NCBI GenBank assembly: GCA_039707655.1
Contig: CM077671.1
Location: 365,392,720-365,456,719 of the forward strand
Direction of reading: 5' to 3'
From: Elymus sibiricus
Lineage: Eukaryota > Streptophyta > Magnoliopsida > Poales > Poaceae
DNA: 64,000 nucleotides
In this document: one piece after another, positions 1 to 11,672 of the stretch
How the letters are laid out: each line of letters starts with the position of its first letter
Numbering within the stretch: the first letter of the stretch is position 1
Notes under the pieces: model-generated
Told to the model about the DNA's origin: nothing
The model's input: only the letters and a program-made list of their open reading frames with translations
Database searches by the model: none
Translations under genes and position numbers: made by a program

Positions 1-904
1 GAAATAATGTATCTGATACATGTTTATTTAAGTAGATACATTATTACATTTTAAAGTAGATACATTTGGAAATGATTTCAATACTTCCTCCGTATTAATA
101 TCTTAAACAAATTTGTTAAATAATCAATCTTGCTTATTTAAAGATAGTTGTTATTCACCCTTAACTTAACTTGTTTACTAAAATTGATAACCTATTTTCA
201 TGCTCCAAGAAAACATGGGATATAGTAGACGACACCTATTACACTGCTGGCTCAAAGCTTACTTGGAAGAAGAAGAATTACCTTGTCTCCTTTTTGAATA
301 ATATTCGGCCGCTTAAGGGTACTTATGGAGCTGGTTGAAACACGATCCGTGCCACTAGTCCACACCTTGAGCAATACAACCATTAGTAGAAAATGCATGG
401 TAAATTTTTTTTACCATTGTGCCACTAGTCCATCTTGTTCATACTTTCTTCTTAAATAAACAACACTGATTACTATGTTACTATTATGTTTTTGAACAGA
501 AGCTCCCAAGATGTGCCGTGTCTGTGATGGTTGACATCCGAGGTGAGATGACAATTATTCGCCATGCAAAGACCAATTTCAAAGGCACATACTCAACTGC
601 AGCCCTATCAGATGGATGCGTCCAAATTGATGGATGGAGGCGAATACTGACAAAAAAATCAGAGATTAGTGGATCTTTGTGCTCCACCATGAAGATGCAG
701 GGATTTTCCTATTCTTCATCGTTATTCCTAAAAGAGAGGAGTAGGTGCTAGTACTTGTCATGATCAGTACAAATTAATTGGTGGATGTATGTACCGTCGA
801 TCTTGTCCCTTATCCAGCTTATTTTGTAAGCCCAATCAAATTTACTTTTTTAGAAGCGTATTAATTAAGACTTCACTAGTAGACTTATAAAATATGGAGC
901 AATT
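1..904. other. AT-rich stretch with no gene recognised
   Basis: I see no gene I can support here. A 77-codon plus-strand reading frame at 518-751 has a fairly protein-like composition and might be a relic exon, but it lacks an identifiable domain and splice sites on both sides. Short ATACATT repeats occur in the first 70 bases. Confidence 0.4.
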
Positions 905-3300
905 AATGAAGGAGCGCTCCTTTGGGAGCCTCCCAAAGGTCACTGGAGTCAGCCGCCGTTATGTGTCACGCTTTGGACGCTCACTTCGGATTTTGTTTTT
1001 GTTTTTATTTTTTCACACGCGTATTCAACTTTTTAGATGTTTTAATTTATTTTTTGGCATTTTGGTTTTCCGCCGGCCTTTCCTAGCTTTCGGACCCAAA
1101 ATAATTTTGAAAAAAAAAAATACGTGAAAAAACATGTTTTTTCCTTCCGCGAGAGGCACGGCCGTGCCTCTCGGAAACGGAAAAAACGTGTTTTCTCTTT
1201 TTCCTTCCGCGAGACGCACGTTTTTGCTTCCGCGAGAGGCACGGATTTGCTTCTGCGAGAGGCACGGCCGTACCTCTTGAAAACAAAAAAAAAACACATT
1301 TTTTCCTTCCACGAGAGGCACGATTTTGCTTCCGCGAGAGGCAAAAAAAATGTTTTTTTTTCCTACTGCGAGAGGCACGGATCTGCTTCCGCGAGAGGCA
1401 GAAAAATGTGTTTTCTTTTTTTCCTACTGCGAGAGGCACGAATCTGCTTCCGCGAGAGGCACGGCCGTGTCTCTCGGAAACGAGAAAAAAGAATGCGTTT
1501 TTTTCTTCGGCGAGAGGCACGGGTTTACTTCTTGTGGAGGCATGGACTTGAGGTAAATACACCACCGGTGCTTCAACTTGTCACGAGTGTGCATTTTGGT
1601 GCCTGAACTTGCAAAATACATTGAACTGGTTCCATAACTTGACATGAGCGTGCATATACGGTTCAAATCTCGTTTGTATACGTCCGCGACGCTGACGAGG
1701 CGTGCCATCATGGCAAAGGACCCACTATCAGGGACAAGGGGGTGGCATGTTTTTTTGGCGGAGAACCCCCCCCCCCCCCCCCCCCACCCACCCAATAAAT
1801 TTTTTCATCTAAAAAGGCCCTTCGAGAGAAGCTGATAAATTGCAAAAAGTCTATTACTAATTAAAACGGGTATGGGGTTCGAACCAGTGACCTGGCGCGT
1901 GGAGGTGAGCGTGGCTAGCTAGTAAACCGTTTCAAATTTAGTGTCATGAAAGGATTCATACACTTTATAAACATAAAGTTGAACAACATAAATTGATTTT
2001 TTTATACCAGCAAAATACCATAGTGTGCCTCAGTTTTCACCATGCTTGCTTTTTTTCATTTCAAAAATTTGTAAAAAATACATATAATTATTGTGTGTTA
2101 CAAAATATATACATATATTTTAAATAAATTACATAAAAAATTAATGTAATTTCATAAAATACCAATGCTATATTTTAACCAAAGTACACATAATAAAATT
2201 ATGGATTAAGAATATATTTAATAATTTGAAAATTTCCACGTATAAATAAATATTAAAGTAATTTGGAAACGTTCATATATTTAAATAAATTCTCATATAA
2301 TTTAAATTTTTTCACATTTTTAATAAAATATTCATGCATTATATAAATGTGTTCACGCTTTAAGTAAAAACCGCGTTGTTTTACTAAGTTTATATAGTAT
2401 ATAGAATTTGTGTATTTTATAAAAATACAAATACAAGCCTAGTGCGAACTTATATTGCGGATCCTCAGATGAATAATACTTGAATCATATAAACATTTTT
2501 ATCATTTGTAAGTATTTTCAATTGAATGAATATGTTTTAAAATAACACGTGAATTCTTTTTAAAATAACATGAAGATTTTTGCATTCTTTTAAAATTATG
2601 TTTGTTATACAGTCATAAAAAGTACTTGTACTTTTGATACATGAGAACTCATTGGTTGTCCATCTATGGTTATGAATCATAATGTAGCGGCAAATGTGAA
2701 GTGGTCCAGTGGCTAGCCGAGCATGCTCGACTGGTGGGTCGCCCGTTCAAACAGTTACATCACCAGTTTTAGCATGTTATAGTTATAGTTTATAGTTTAT
2801 AATTTATCAGTTTCTTGGTAAGGGCTTTATTGTATGAAAAATAATTTTGAAGGGGTTTTCGCAAAAAACGCAGCCACACACCCTTGTCCCCGCCATCCAG
2901 TTGCTGACAGAGGGTCCCATGCCATGTCGGAGCGCCTCATCAGCGTCGCGAACGTATACAAATGTCATTTGAACCGTATATGCACGTACATGACAACTTA
3001 TGGAACCAGTTTAATGTATTTTACAAGTTCATGCACTAAACTGCACATCCATGGCAAGTTCAAGCACCACGGGTGTATTTACTTCTTTGCTTCCGAAGTC
3101 GTGCCTCTTTCGAAAAGGAAAAAAACATGCTCTCGGTTTGGTTTTTCCGTCCGGTTTTGTTTTGTGAAAAAAAGTTTGTTTTGAATTCAACGATGAAAAC
3201 GATATGAGATTTGGACGCACGGTTTAAGAGATAAAACGTTTTGAATAAACAAATTAATGAAAATAGAAAAACTCTCAGGTTGCGACAAGTGACGAAAATG
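905..3300. mobile_element. Inverted-repeat DNA element, boundaries approximate
   Basis: The segment at about 1540-1745 reappears as a diverged reverse complement at about 2895-3085. Shared words include the stretch around TGGTTCCATAA and CGACGCTGA. Outside each arm lies the GCGAGAGGCACG motif, repeated in the left arm and present once, diverged, in the right arm (about 3098-3115). The centre (1850-2830) is AT-rich and without coding potential. This is the shape of a non-autonomous foldback or Mutator-type element. I could not find exact termini or a convincing target duplication, so the ends are guesses. No transposase is present. Confidence 0.45.
1137..1525. repeat. Degenerate direct repeats built on GCGAGAGGCACG
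   Basis: The word GCGAGAGGCACG recurs about ten times at irregular 25-60 bp spacing, often followed by its complement GTGCCTCTCG, so that short hairpins can form. Spacers are runs of A or T. It lies in the left arm of the inverted-repeat element, and every open frame across it is repeat-encoded and not a credible protein. Confidence 0.6.
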
Positions 3301-3480
3301 ACCTTTAAAAAAGTAAATATTAATTAATAATTTCATATAAAATAATTATTTTGATTTTTTAAGACACAAATTGTATTTTGATTGGTCTTTTAGAATAAGC
3401 TAGGCCTGAAAAGACCAAAAAGACTGGTCCGGCCCACGGCCCAAGACGAAAGACACTAGAGTAAGGGACACCGGCGAACA

Positions 3481-3570
3481 CGAAAAGCTGCGCTCGAAGA
3501 CAAAAAAAATACGAAAAGCTGCGCTCGAAGGCTTATAAAAAAAATAAAAAGACGAAAAGCGGCGCTCGAA
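3481..3570 (+). promoter_or_regulatory. Putative promoter of the DUF1618 gene with three direct repeats and a TATA box
   Basis: The 18-base word CGAAAAGC(T/G)GCGCTCGAA occurs three times, at 3481, 3512 and 3553. A TATAAAA sequence at 3534-3540 sits between copies two and three. The ATG of the DUF1618 gene is at 3797, which would give a 5' leader of roughly 230 bases. The role as promoter is inferred from position. The repeats could instead be repeat-derived sequence. Confidence 0.35.
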
Positions 3571-3796
3571 AATCATACCGGCTTCCTCTATTCGCCTCAG
3601 AGTCCATCTCTGGTTGTTTCCTTGCCCGATCATATTTGTGTCCTCTCGGGTTTAGGTTTCGTTTTTCCTTCCTGTCAAGGCTTGGCTGGTCTCATCCACC
3701 TTCGAGTAAATAAAACCCCACAACGAGCGGAGCAAAACCAGCCCCTCCTGGCCTCCTCGACCGTCACCGTCCCTTCTACAGCTTCAATTAATTTCC

Positions 3797-5212
3797 ATGG
3801 CTCTCATCTTCAACGGAGATGGCACATACTCCATGGCCTACCCCGAGGGCACCACGCCGATCTGGCTCCGTCCGGCTGACCGCCCCAAAGCCGATCCAAC
3901 ACTTTCCCCACCCAGGTCGGTCCTCCTCGACACCCTGGGATATGTCGACGGCGAATGCAACGACACCACGGCCGCCTACATCGCCGCGGACGGCAAGCGC
4001 GTCCAGGTGACCTTCTGGATGTACCACCCGCCGCTCGTCTCCTATTTCACCGTCCACTCCCCCGGCGTGAAACCCGACGCGTTCCCCGAGATGGCCAAGG
4101 TCCTCGCCACGGACGGCGACCTCGCGCTCCTCCGCGTCCCGCGCTTACCAGTAAACCCCTTCAACGATCAGCCCGCCAACAGATACTTCATCTACCGGAT
4201 CAGCGGCGGCGCCGGCGAGAGGCCGCCTTGGCTTCGTCAGCTCCCCAACCCGAGCAAGCTCATATTTATGGACCATACTGTTGGTTTCCTGAACTACGGC
4301 ACCACGGCCGACGATAGGTTTTTCGCCGCCGCGTTCAACCAAGAGCACCCGCTAAGGCGTGGCGGCTCCGTGAAGTTCTATATCAGCCTGTTCGACTCCG
4401 AGACCTGGGGATGGACCACAAAGGAGGTCTTCGTCGATTCGCCGGAGGCTCACCGTTATAGGTTCACGAACAAGGTGATCACGATCGGAGGAGAGCGCGG
4501 CTCGATCGCCTGGGTCGACCTCTCCAATGGCATCCTCGTCCACGACCTGCTGCTGCGCAACGATATCATTCGTTACATCCCGTTGCCGCCGTCGGAGTTG
4601 CCCGACCTCAGAACCAACTCTGTGCGGGACATGGCTGCCGTCGACGGTTACCTCAAGTACGTCAGTATGAGCTACCCTCCTATGACAAAAAGTAGCACTA
4701 GCTACTACTTCGGAGATTGGAAAGCCAAGGCATGGAAGATGGCAACGTATCCTTCCGGGGCCTGCCAATGGCAGGAGGACTACCATCTCAGAGCTTCGGA
4801 GATCAAGATAGATGACCCGAGCCATCTTGACCTGCTGCCTGATCTGCCCAACAGTGTTAACAAGAAGCAGGTCTTGACGGGTCTCCACGGAGGGAGTCCA
4901 GCCGTGAGCTTGCATGATGATGGCATTGTTTACATCATGACCAAGGTTGAGTTCTCAAACCGCAAGGCATGGGTGCTTGCTGTCAACACGAGCACCAAGG
5001 TTCTACAAGCGGTGGCTGAGTTGGACGCTGAAAGATGCATGGGTTTCAGTTTCACCTACACTCAAAGTGGGATCTCCAAACATATGGGTGTTGAGTTAAA
5101 AGAAGATCATCCCCAGGATGATGAGGCCTCATGGACTACTGTCTCATACAAGAAAGAAAGAAAGAAAAATAGAGGTGGTAACAATGGAAGAGCAACTATT
5201 TTTGGTGCTTAA
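3797..5212 (+). CDS. DUF1618-family protein, complete single-exon copy
   Basis: The 471-residue frame has the layout of the grass-expanded DUF1618 family: an N-terminal beta-rich half, then the conserved segment at about residues 240-330 (for example WVDLSNGILVHDLL and IRYIPLPPSELPDLRT), then a hydrophobic-strand C-terminal part. The molecular function of DUF1618 proteins is unknown. The ATG at 3797 is the first in frame, and a possible TATA box lies 257 bases upstream. A basic tail follows residue 450 and is rich in Lys and Arg. The truncated paralogue at 16921 stops just before this tail, so the tail probably arose by stop loss. The 3' untranslated region is interrupted at 5265 by a retroposon that begins 53 bases after the stop codon. 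No signal peptide or membrane segment is seen. Confidence 0.85.
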   Translation: MALIFNGDGTYSMAYPEGTTPIWLRPADRPKADPTLSPPRSVLLDTLGYVDGECNDTTAAYIAADGKRVQVTFWMYHPPLVSYFTVHSPGVKPDAFPEMAKVLATDGDLALLRVPRLPVNPFNDQPANRYFIYRISGGAGERPPWLRQLPNPSKLIFMDHTVGFLNYGTTADDRFFAAAFNQEHPLRRGGSVKFYISLFDSETWGWTTKEVFVDSPEAHRYRFTNKVITIGGERGSIAWVDLSNGILVHDLLLRNDIIRYIPLPPSELPDLRTNSVRDMAAVDGYLKYVSMSYPPMTKSSTSYYFGDWKAKAWKMATYPSGACQWQEDYHLRASEIKIDDPSHLDLLPDLPNSVNKKQVLTGLHGGSPAVSLHDDGIVYIMTKVEFSNRKAWVLAVNTSTKVLQAVAELDAERCMGFSFTYTQSGISKHMGVELKEDHPQDDEASWTTVSYKKERKKNRGGNNGRATIFGA

Positions 5213-5264
5213 AAATAGAACACTGTTTGCTTCAACTTATATTAGGTGGAAAGCTGTATTATGT

Positions 5265-6607
5265 GGGATCAACCAAGACAATCAGAAACAGGTTAGGCCA
5301 CCCCCCGCCCCCGCGTCGTCTCCTCCGAGGCGACCCGGGGGAAACCCTAACCGCCGCCGCCGCACCCCCCCTTCCCCCCCCCCTCCTTCCCCTCCGCCGC
5401 CGCCAGAGGTGGGCGCCGGCGTGCGCTCGTCACCGATGAAGGTGGCGGCGGGGGATCCGGCGGCTCCACGTAGCGTGGAGGGCCTCGGCATCCGGGGCGG
5501 CGGCCCCGGGCGGAGAGCGCGGGGTGGTCCTGGCGGCGGGCCATTCCTGCCGGAGCGGGTGAGGCGCCTCCCTCGGTCTCGAGGGGGACGAGGAGGCGTC
5601 GGTCCCTGGTCGCTGGTGTGCTGTCTTCCCCGTGCGGTTGGCGTCGCCAGGTGCAATCCATCCTCTCCGCCCCGATCTGCTCCTTCCTTGCCGGATCCGG
5701 GTCCCAGTGGCTTAGGCCGTTCTTCCCGGGCGCCGGCAGCGCGGATCTCGTCGAGCGGGGTTGGATCCGGGGGAAACCCCTGGCCAGCGCAGCCACACCG
5801 TAGGCGACGCCCTGGGCGCCGTTCCCCTCCCTGGAGGCTGTGGTGTGGATCCTTCTCCCCCTCCTTCCGTCCCCTGCTAGGTGAAAGCCTAGGTCCCCTG
5901 ATTCGGGCGGCGACGACACATCCGTGTCGTGTTCCTTCTTGGAGGCGCAGTCCGGGGATCGCAGGGGCGGCGAGAGAGTCGGGTTGTGGGTGTGATGGTG
6001 GCGGGTGGCGGCTTGGCTCTACGCTTCAATGCCTTTTCTTCAGTGGCTCTTCGCCGTTACCCTTGTTTGTTGCGACCGTGGCCGACAGCTCTTGCCCTTT
6101 GGGGTGGCTTATCCGCGGACGATGACGGTGCTCGGAGTGGTGTGATCTGAGCTTGCAGGTCTATTCTTAGTTCCTTCTCCATTCGCAGCTTGGACGTCTT
6201 CCATCTGGGTTCTAGGGTGAACCGAGCTGCCGGCTGCCGGTGCGGCATCCTTCGAGCCATGATGAGAGGGCAGGGGCCCTTTGCAGCGGCAGTTCCAGAG
6301 GAGGTTCGGTCCATTACTGTCTTTGTGTTTGGCTACGAACTCGAAGCTTGCGCGGTGGTGCATCCTCTCACGCCCGTAGTTAGTCCTGTTGGTGTCGGTC
6401 GTCCTGTAGGGTGTTGGCTGCAGCATGGCGTTCCTGCTTGCTATCGCTGCTGCCTTTGAGTGTGTTTCGCTCTGCTCCTTGTATCAGCCGTTTGTTTTCT
6501 TTTGCTTTCCCTTGTAAGTTGATGATCTTGTAATCCTGGCCGGTTGATGGCTTTGTTAATTCAAAGCCGGGCTCTTCTTGAGCCTTCGTTCCAAAAAAAA
6601 AAAAAAA
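5265..6607 (+). mobile_element. Non-LTR retroposon with poly(A) tail in the DUF1618 3' flank
   Basis: The insertion is bounded by an 11-bp target duplication CTGTATTATGT (5254-5264 and 6608-6618) and ends in 15 A residues (6593-6607). The paralogous copy at 10251-10270 shows the unoccupied site. The 5' half is very GC-rich. The 3' end carries a TTAATTCAAAGCCGGGC stretch just before the tail. No reverse transcriptase frame is present, and the long open frames are GC-rich shadows. It is best read as a non-autonomous LINE-like element. A processed retrocopy of a host transcript is the alternative. Sequence at 63614-64000 starts with a related GC-rich leader. Confidence 0.8.
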
Positions 6608-6732
6608 CTGTATTATGTAACTTGAAATTGTATATGTGTGACTGATACATTGTGATCAATATATAGTGTTATATATCTCAACAAAGCATTCCGCTTTAAG
6701 AGTAGTAACCCCATGCAAGTAACATCTCGATT

Positions 6733-8071
6733 CGGCGACTGACCAGCCGGCATCCCGCGACGCGCCGCTGCTCCCTCCTCCGCCGCGACCCTACCACCGC
6801 TCCCGTGCGGCGCCGCCGCGGCGCACCGAGGCGTCCCCGCCTTCCTCCTCCGGTCCCCTCACCAACACTCTCCTCTCCGTCGCCGCCGGGACGACGTCGG
6901 GACAAAGCCCGACCGGCTCGGCGGCGGCGGCCTTTTTCGCGCGCGTCAGCTGCTTAAGATCGCTACGGCGGTTTCGATCTTGATCTCCTTGGCGGTGATG
7001 GCGAACAACGATGGCTGGAGTGTGGCGGCGACTCTGTAGCCACAGCTGGAGGTAGAGGCGGCAGCCATGCTACAACCGCTCAACCTCCGGTTCGGCTTCG
7101 GATCGCGGTGGCACTCTTGGTCTTGATCTGCATCACGCGGACGCCCGGAGCGGAGACCCTAGGCTTGGCGGTGGTGGTCATCTCCTCCGTCGGAGGTGGT
7201 CGACCTAAGGCTGGGTGGTCGGATCTCGAGATCCGTCATCTAGTCCCGGCTGTGAGTCGGGGAGACATAGTTACCGGTGAAAACCGAGCCGACGGCGGGT
7301 GATGGCGGCGTTCTGCGTCGTTACCTTGATGAAGGCATCGTCGTGTAACTACCGTCGACCCCCTCGTGTTGCTTCAGGGGGAACCCTACTATCTGGTCTT
7401 CCAGATCGGACGATGGCAGCACTGCGGTGTCGTTTATCTCTTGAGAGCATCGTTTGTGGAGCAGCGCTGGAAGACAGAGGCAGGAGGTGTAGCGGTTTCG
7501 TCTTGCGCGGAGCTTCGATGGAGATGTCAAGTCATGCCTGGCCGACAGGTGCTACGTTGTGTCATGCCTGTTCGGCAGGTGCTACGCACGACAGATATTC
7601 CAGAGACTTCAAGTTGTGTCGGCTGGTGGTACTTGGCGTCATGGTGCTGCGGTGTACCGGCGGCGACCGCGACATGCTCAGCACTTTGTGCGCAGTGAGG
7701 TGGTGCCGTTGGGCGCCGTGGTGGCGTCGACGGATGGTCGGAATGGCAAGGATGATGCGGATCTCTTTCCTGAAGGTGGGTCAACGGTTGATGATGATGG
7801 CGGCTTCTAAAATGGGTGCATGTGGTATACGTTTTTGTTTGCTGCACCGGTTGTAGGTTCCTATACGTTATGCGGATGGATCGGCGACGACACCGGTTTT
7901 AGATATGTGGAGTGAGTGCATTCCACATTATCGAGTTTGTAGGTGTGAGTGGTGGCTTCAGATGGTTTGATGTATGTTCTTGTCATACCTTTATTGAATA
8001 ATTAGTAAATATGGCTGTATGCATCGATTGATGCAGAGGCTGGGGGTTCTAACCTCCTTTTCCAAAAAAAA
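6733..8071 (+). mobile_element. Second non-LTR retroposon with poly(A) tail
   Basis: A perfect 16-bp target duplication AAGTAACATCTCGATT flanks the insert (6717-6732 and 8072-8087), and the 3' end is an A run. The paralogous empty site is at about 10375-10392. The 3' end reads CAGAGGCTGGGGGTTCTAAC before the tail, unlike that of the neighbouring retroposon, so this is a different family. There is no reverse transcriptase frame. The GC-rich body contains several short frames that I do not consider genes. Confidence 0.8.
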
Positions 8072-8087
8072 AAGTAACATCTCGATT

Positions 8088-8990
8088 AAGGCCTCATCCC
8101 GAATGCAAGAACTAACAAACCGGAGGAATTGAGATGTCATGTCCTGAATTCCTACATGACCCCAAAACATAGGAATACTCCAGAACTGTTGTTTCGATAC
8201 CACACAGAAAAACGCAGTAATTCTAGACACAGAAGAGAAGAAACCATGAAGTGGCTGCTAGAGGCATGTGTGGCTGCACTACATTATATACATTGGTAAT
8301 TATAGGTTCTTACAAAAATTACTAGTGCTGCTGCGTTGTGTTGGAGAGGTTAGAGTATGTCCTTTTCTGACGACTTTGATTTATACGTCGCAGCCATCCA
8401 AAGTAAAGAGACGGTGATGTGTGCAATGAATCAATTATTGGCCAGTGAGCAGTGAGCAATATATTAGAGTCCTCTGGTAAAAACACACACAAGCACTAAG
8501 ATAGCTAGCCTATACACATGTAGGATACTATTTCCTGGTCTATTCTCTAGCACTGGCATGAGCCGCTCAAATTCCATAGCAGTATGACAGCCTAGGTTTG
8601 AGCACAAGAGGAAGAGAGTTCAGTTGAAGTGATCACAGTACTTTTGTGAGTATCTGGAATGAGAATGGGTGGTGTTGGGAATTGGTGTCAAACCAAATCA
8701 AACGATACTACGATCCAGGCCTAGCCGGCGAGCCGGCAGGTTGCAGGGGCACTCTCTGTCAGCTTACAAAACCGTGACTCATGTGAAACCGGTTGCTTAT
8801 ACTAGTAACCATGCACATGTAAGGCACTTTTCAACAATGCACTAGTAACCATGCACATGTAAGGCACTCTCTGTCAGCTTACAAAACTGTGACTGATGTG
8901 AAAATTGTTTAGTTTCTTTGAGGGAAGAGACTGCCGCAGACAGAAGGCCAAAATCCGTCAGACCCGTACAGTAAGCATACTATTTGTACA
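8088..8990 (+). repeat. Duplicated DUF1618 3' flank, copy A
   Basis: This non-coding block continues the flank of the complete DUF1618 gene after the two retroposons (pieces at 5213-5253, 6608-6716 and here). It is clearly related to blocks at 10214-11243 (B), 17935-18404 plus 21901-22200 (C) and 57766-58330 (D). Shared landmarks are TGGCTGCA, GAGTATGTCCTTT, GGCCAGTGAGCAGTGAGCAA and a GATCACAGTA-type word. Within it a short segment containing TAACCATGCACATGTAAGGC is itself duplicated (about 8805-8870). There is no open frame of note. Confidence 0.8.
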
Positions 8991-9960
8991 CCCTCGAAAT
9001 AGGCTTTCTCCTTGATTTATATATTAAGCAACCACCAAACAATGTATACGGCCGAACGATACAATTTGGAGAGGTAGCCCTCTTACAAAGCAAATCCTGG
9101 GATAATCGGATCACATAGAACACACAGAACTACGCTACCGAAAGAGAAGACGGGGAAGATTGGATCCAACGCCATGCTACGCCCTAGCAAACCTAGGCTC
9201 CATGACAATACTCTCAGGAGGGAAGACGGCGCGGAGCGTCGCCGCTGCCGAGTCCGAAGAGGACATGGGTTTACACCTGGAACCCTGACACGGAGAGGAG
9301 AACCACAACGACGTCTTCAAGAAATTAGTGGCGCCCGCGAGTGTCACCGTCGTTGGTGCAAAAGCGCAAAGCTTTCACTTGTTAGCTCACTCATGTCACC
9401 ATGAGGTCTACAGGACAACCGCGACGAACCCAAACTCCTAGATCTGGATCTGGGCATCGCCACTGCCAACGACAAGAGGACGAACCCGAGCCACCAGACG
9501 CAAACCCCTTGCTGCCCACACAACCAAGGGGATGCCACCACCGCCGCCATAGCGCCCGTCGAAGAGCCAACTATGCAGCAAACCTTTCGAGGCTGCCGTC
9601 CCGGCATCCAAGGCCCAAAATATCAGCATCCACCCACTTCACAGCACACCCACCACAATAGGAAGAGCGAACACCTCCATCCACTCCTAGCCCGGCATCA
9701 GCCATCGATTCTGGGTTAGCGTCTCCACCGTAGGAAGCGCCCATACCTGCATCCCAGGCCAACCCCGGTGGACCAGGGGGAAACAAACCGGTGCCGCCGA
9801 TGAGCAAGCCCCAACACTAGCCCTCTGGCCTTGGCCCAGGCGAGCATGCACAACGCCATGTTCATGGTCTTCGGCGCCAATCCGACAGCGGGCAGGGATG
9901 TCACGAGCACCACCAACTCCCAACGCGCCCGCGAGAGGAAGATGCCGCTCATGCCCGCTC
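8991..9960 (-). mobile_element. Unclassified insertion between duplication copies A and B
   Basis: The sequence separates flank copy A, which matches copy B up to base 8990, from the DUF1618 fragment of copy B, which starts at 9961. Neither paralogous copy contains it. The left part, read on the minus strand, resembles the 3' region of grass non-LTR elements (a TTAATATATAAATCAAGG stretch near 9010-9035). The rest is GC-rich with only short frames. No poly(A) tail or target duplication was found, so its class is uncertain. Confidence 0.35.
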
Positions 9961-10213
9961 TGGCATGGGTGCTTGCTGTCAACACCAGCACCAAGGTTCT
10001 ACAAGCGGTGGCTGAGTTGGACGCTGAAAGATGCATGGGTTTCAGTTACACCTACACTCAAAGTGGGATCTCCAAACATACGAGTGTTGCGTTAAAAGAA
10101 GATCAGTGCCAGGATGATGAGGCCTCATGGACAACTATATCTCATACAAGAAAGAAAGAAAGAAAAAGAGGTGGTAACAGTGCAAGAGCAACTACTGTTG
10201 GTGCTTACAAATA
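9961..10213 (+). pseudogene. DUF1618 3' fragment, copy B
   Basis: This is a near-copy of the last 80 or so codons of the gene at 3797-5212, beginning at the codons for WVLAVNTST and running through the Lys/Arg-rich tail. It lacks the first five-sixths of the gene. A one-base change in length near 10136 shifts the frame relative to copy A. It shares the basic tail with copy A, which groups A and B against copy C. It is joined upstream to unrelated sequence, so it cannot encode a DUF1618 protein. Confidence 0.85.
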
Positions 10214-11243
10214 AAATACTGTTTGCTCGCTCAACTTATATTAGGTGGAAAGCTGTATAATGTAACTTGAAATTGCATGTGTGGGACTGATACATTGTGA
10301 TGAATATATAGTGTTATACTTATATCTCAACAAAGCATTCCGCTTGTAAGAGTAGAAACACCATGCAAGTAACACCTGGATTAAGGCCTCATCCCGAATG
10401 CAAGAACTAATAAACTGGAGGAATTGGGATGTCATGTGCTCAATTCCTACATGAATCCAAAACACATAAATTCTCCAAAACTGTTGTTTGTATAGCAAAC
10501 AGAAAAAACGCAGTAATTCTAGACACAGAAGAGAAGAAACCATGAAGTGGCGGCTAGAGGCATGTGTGGCTGCATTACATTGATATACTACATTGGTAAT
10601 AAATAGGGTCTTACAAAAATTACTAGTGCTGCTGCATTGTGTTGGAGAGGTTGGAGTATGTCCTTTTCTGATGACTTTAATTTATACGTCTCAGCCATTC
10701 AAAGTAAAGAGATGGTGATGTGTGCAATGAATCGATTATTGGCCAGTGAGCAGTATAAATATATGTGAGTCCTCTAGTAAAAAAAATACACGAGCACTAA
10801 GTTGGCTAGCCTATATACATGTAGGATACTATTTCCTAGTCACTTCTCTAGCACTGACATGAGCCGCTCAAATTCCATAGCAATATGACACCCTAGGTTT
10901 GAGCACAAGAGGAACAGAGTTCAGTTCAAGTGATCACAGTAATCTTGGTACTAGCTGGCATCACTTTTGTGATTATCTGGAATGAGAATAGGTGGTGTTG
11001 GGAATTGGTGACAAACCATATCAAACAATACTCCGATCCAGGCCTAGTCGATCGGCGAGCCGGCAGGTTGAAGGGGCACTCTCTATCAACTTACAAATCT
11101 GTGACTAATGTGAAATTGTGGATACAAGGTTTGAGCCTTCAGCGGTTGACGCAAGCACACGTCTCCTCTTTTCTGCCTAATTATCCTACATGATCACTGT
11201 CACACCTTGTAGTTTTCAATCAGCCCTTGATGTGCTTATGTAC
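10214..11243 (+). repeat. Duplicated DUF1618 3' flank, copy B
   Basis: This is the intact form of the flank that carries retroposons in copy A. It preserves the unoccupied sites at about 10251-10270 and 10375-10392. It runs unbroken until the Copia element at 11244. Homology resumes at 16401 after that element. No gene. Confidence 0.8.
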
Positions 11244-11672
11244 TGTTGGCTTTTGAGCGCTAGCTCGTATACCCCAGCACACGAAACACGTACGTGCAAT
11301 CCGGACGAGCAAGCAACCAAGCAAGCAGCTTGATTGATTGCTTGTTAGACTAGTACGTGCGCGTGTTGCCGTGGAAGTACGTACCTCTCGTACGTACGTG
11401 TGCTAGCGAAGCTTTAGCGATCGATTGTATCGATGCACTTCGGCGTCTCGGCGGAACGGCTCGATGTAAGCTCTCGTAACTTTGCGAACTAAAACCGATG
11501 GATGGATTGCAACAGGCTCGTCTCGAGCCTGGTTCTTTATTTCTCTCTTTTCTGATCTGGTTTATACAATAGCTGGGGGTACACGCATATATATATGCCT
11601 AGGCTAGCATAAGCAAGCTACTCCTAGTCGGACAAGTTTACATGGCAGGGAGTAAGCCGGCTCTTAATACTA
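11244..11672 (-). repeat. Copia 3' LTR
   Basis: The LTR starts with TG at 11244 and is the more complete of the two, about 429 bp. Bases 11485-11672 match 16209-16400, differing mainly in the number of AT dinucleotides near 11585. The outer boundary is set by the end of the duplicated flank, and the inner boundary by the loss of similarity after TAATACTA. Confidence 0.65.

Noticed and set aside
1083..1606. Long open frames on both strands (up to 160 codons)
   Set aside because: They are created by the GCGAGAGGCACG repeat and give low-complexity proteins. The same DNA is open in four frames.
1865..1925. tRNA-like B-box GGTTCGAACC
   Set aside because: The word resembles a tRNA T-arm, but no acceptor stem, anticodon arm or A-box at the right distance is present. 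It lies within the inverted-repeat element.
2695..2765. tRNA- or SINE-like stretch (GTCCAGTGGCTAGCC...CGTTCAAAC)
   Set aside because: An A-box-like and a B-box-like word can be seen, but there is no cloverleaf and no poly(A) or poly(T) end, so neither a tRNA nor a SINE can be supported.
901..3261. AATTAATGAA at 901-910 and 3252-3261 as a target duplication
   Set aside because: The word is AT-rich and likely by chance, and the sequences just inside it are not inverted repeats of each other.
5118..6125. 335-codon plus-strand frame overlapping the end of the DUF1618 gene
   Set aside because: It lies mostly in the GC-rich body of a retroposon whose ends are defined by a target duplication. The product is Pro/Arg/Gly-rich without domains.
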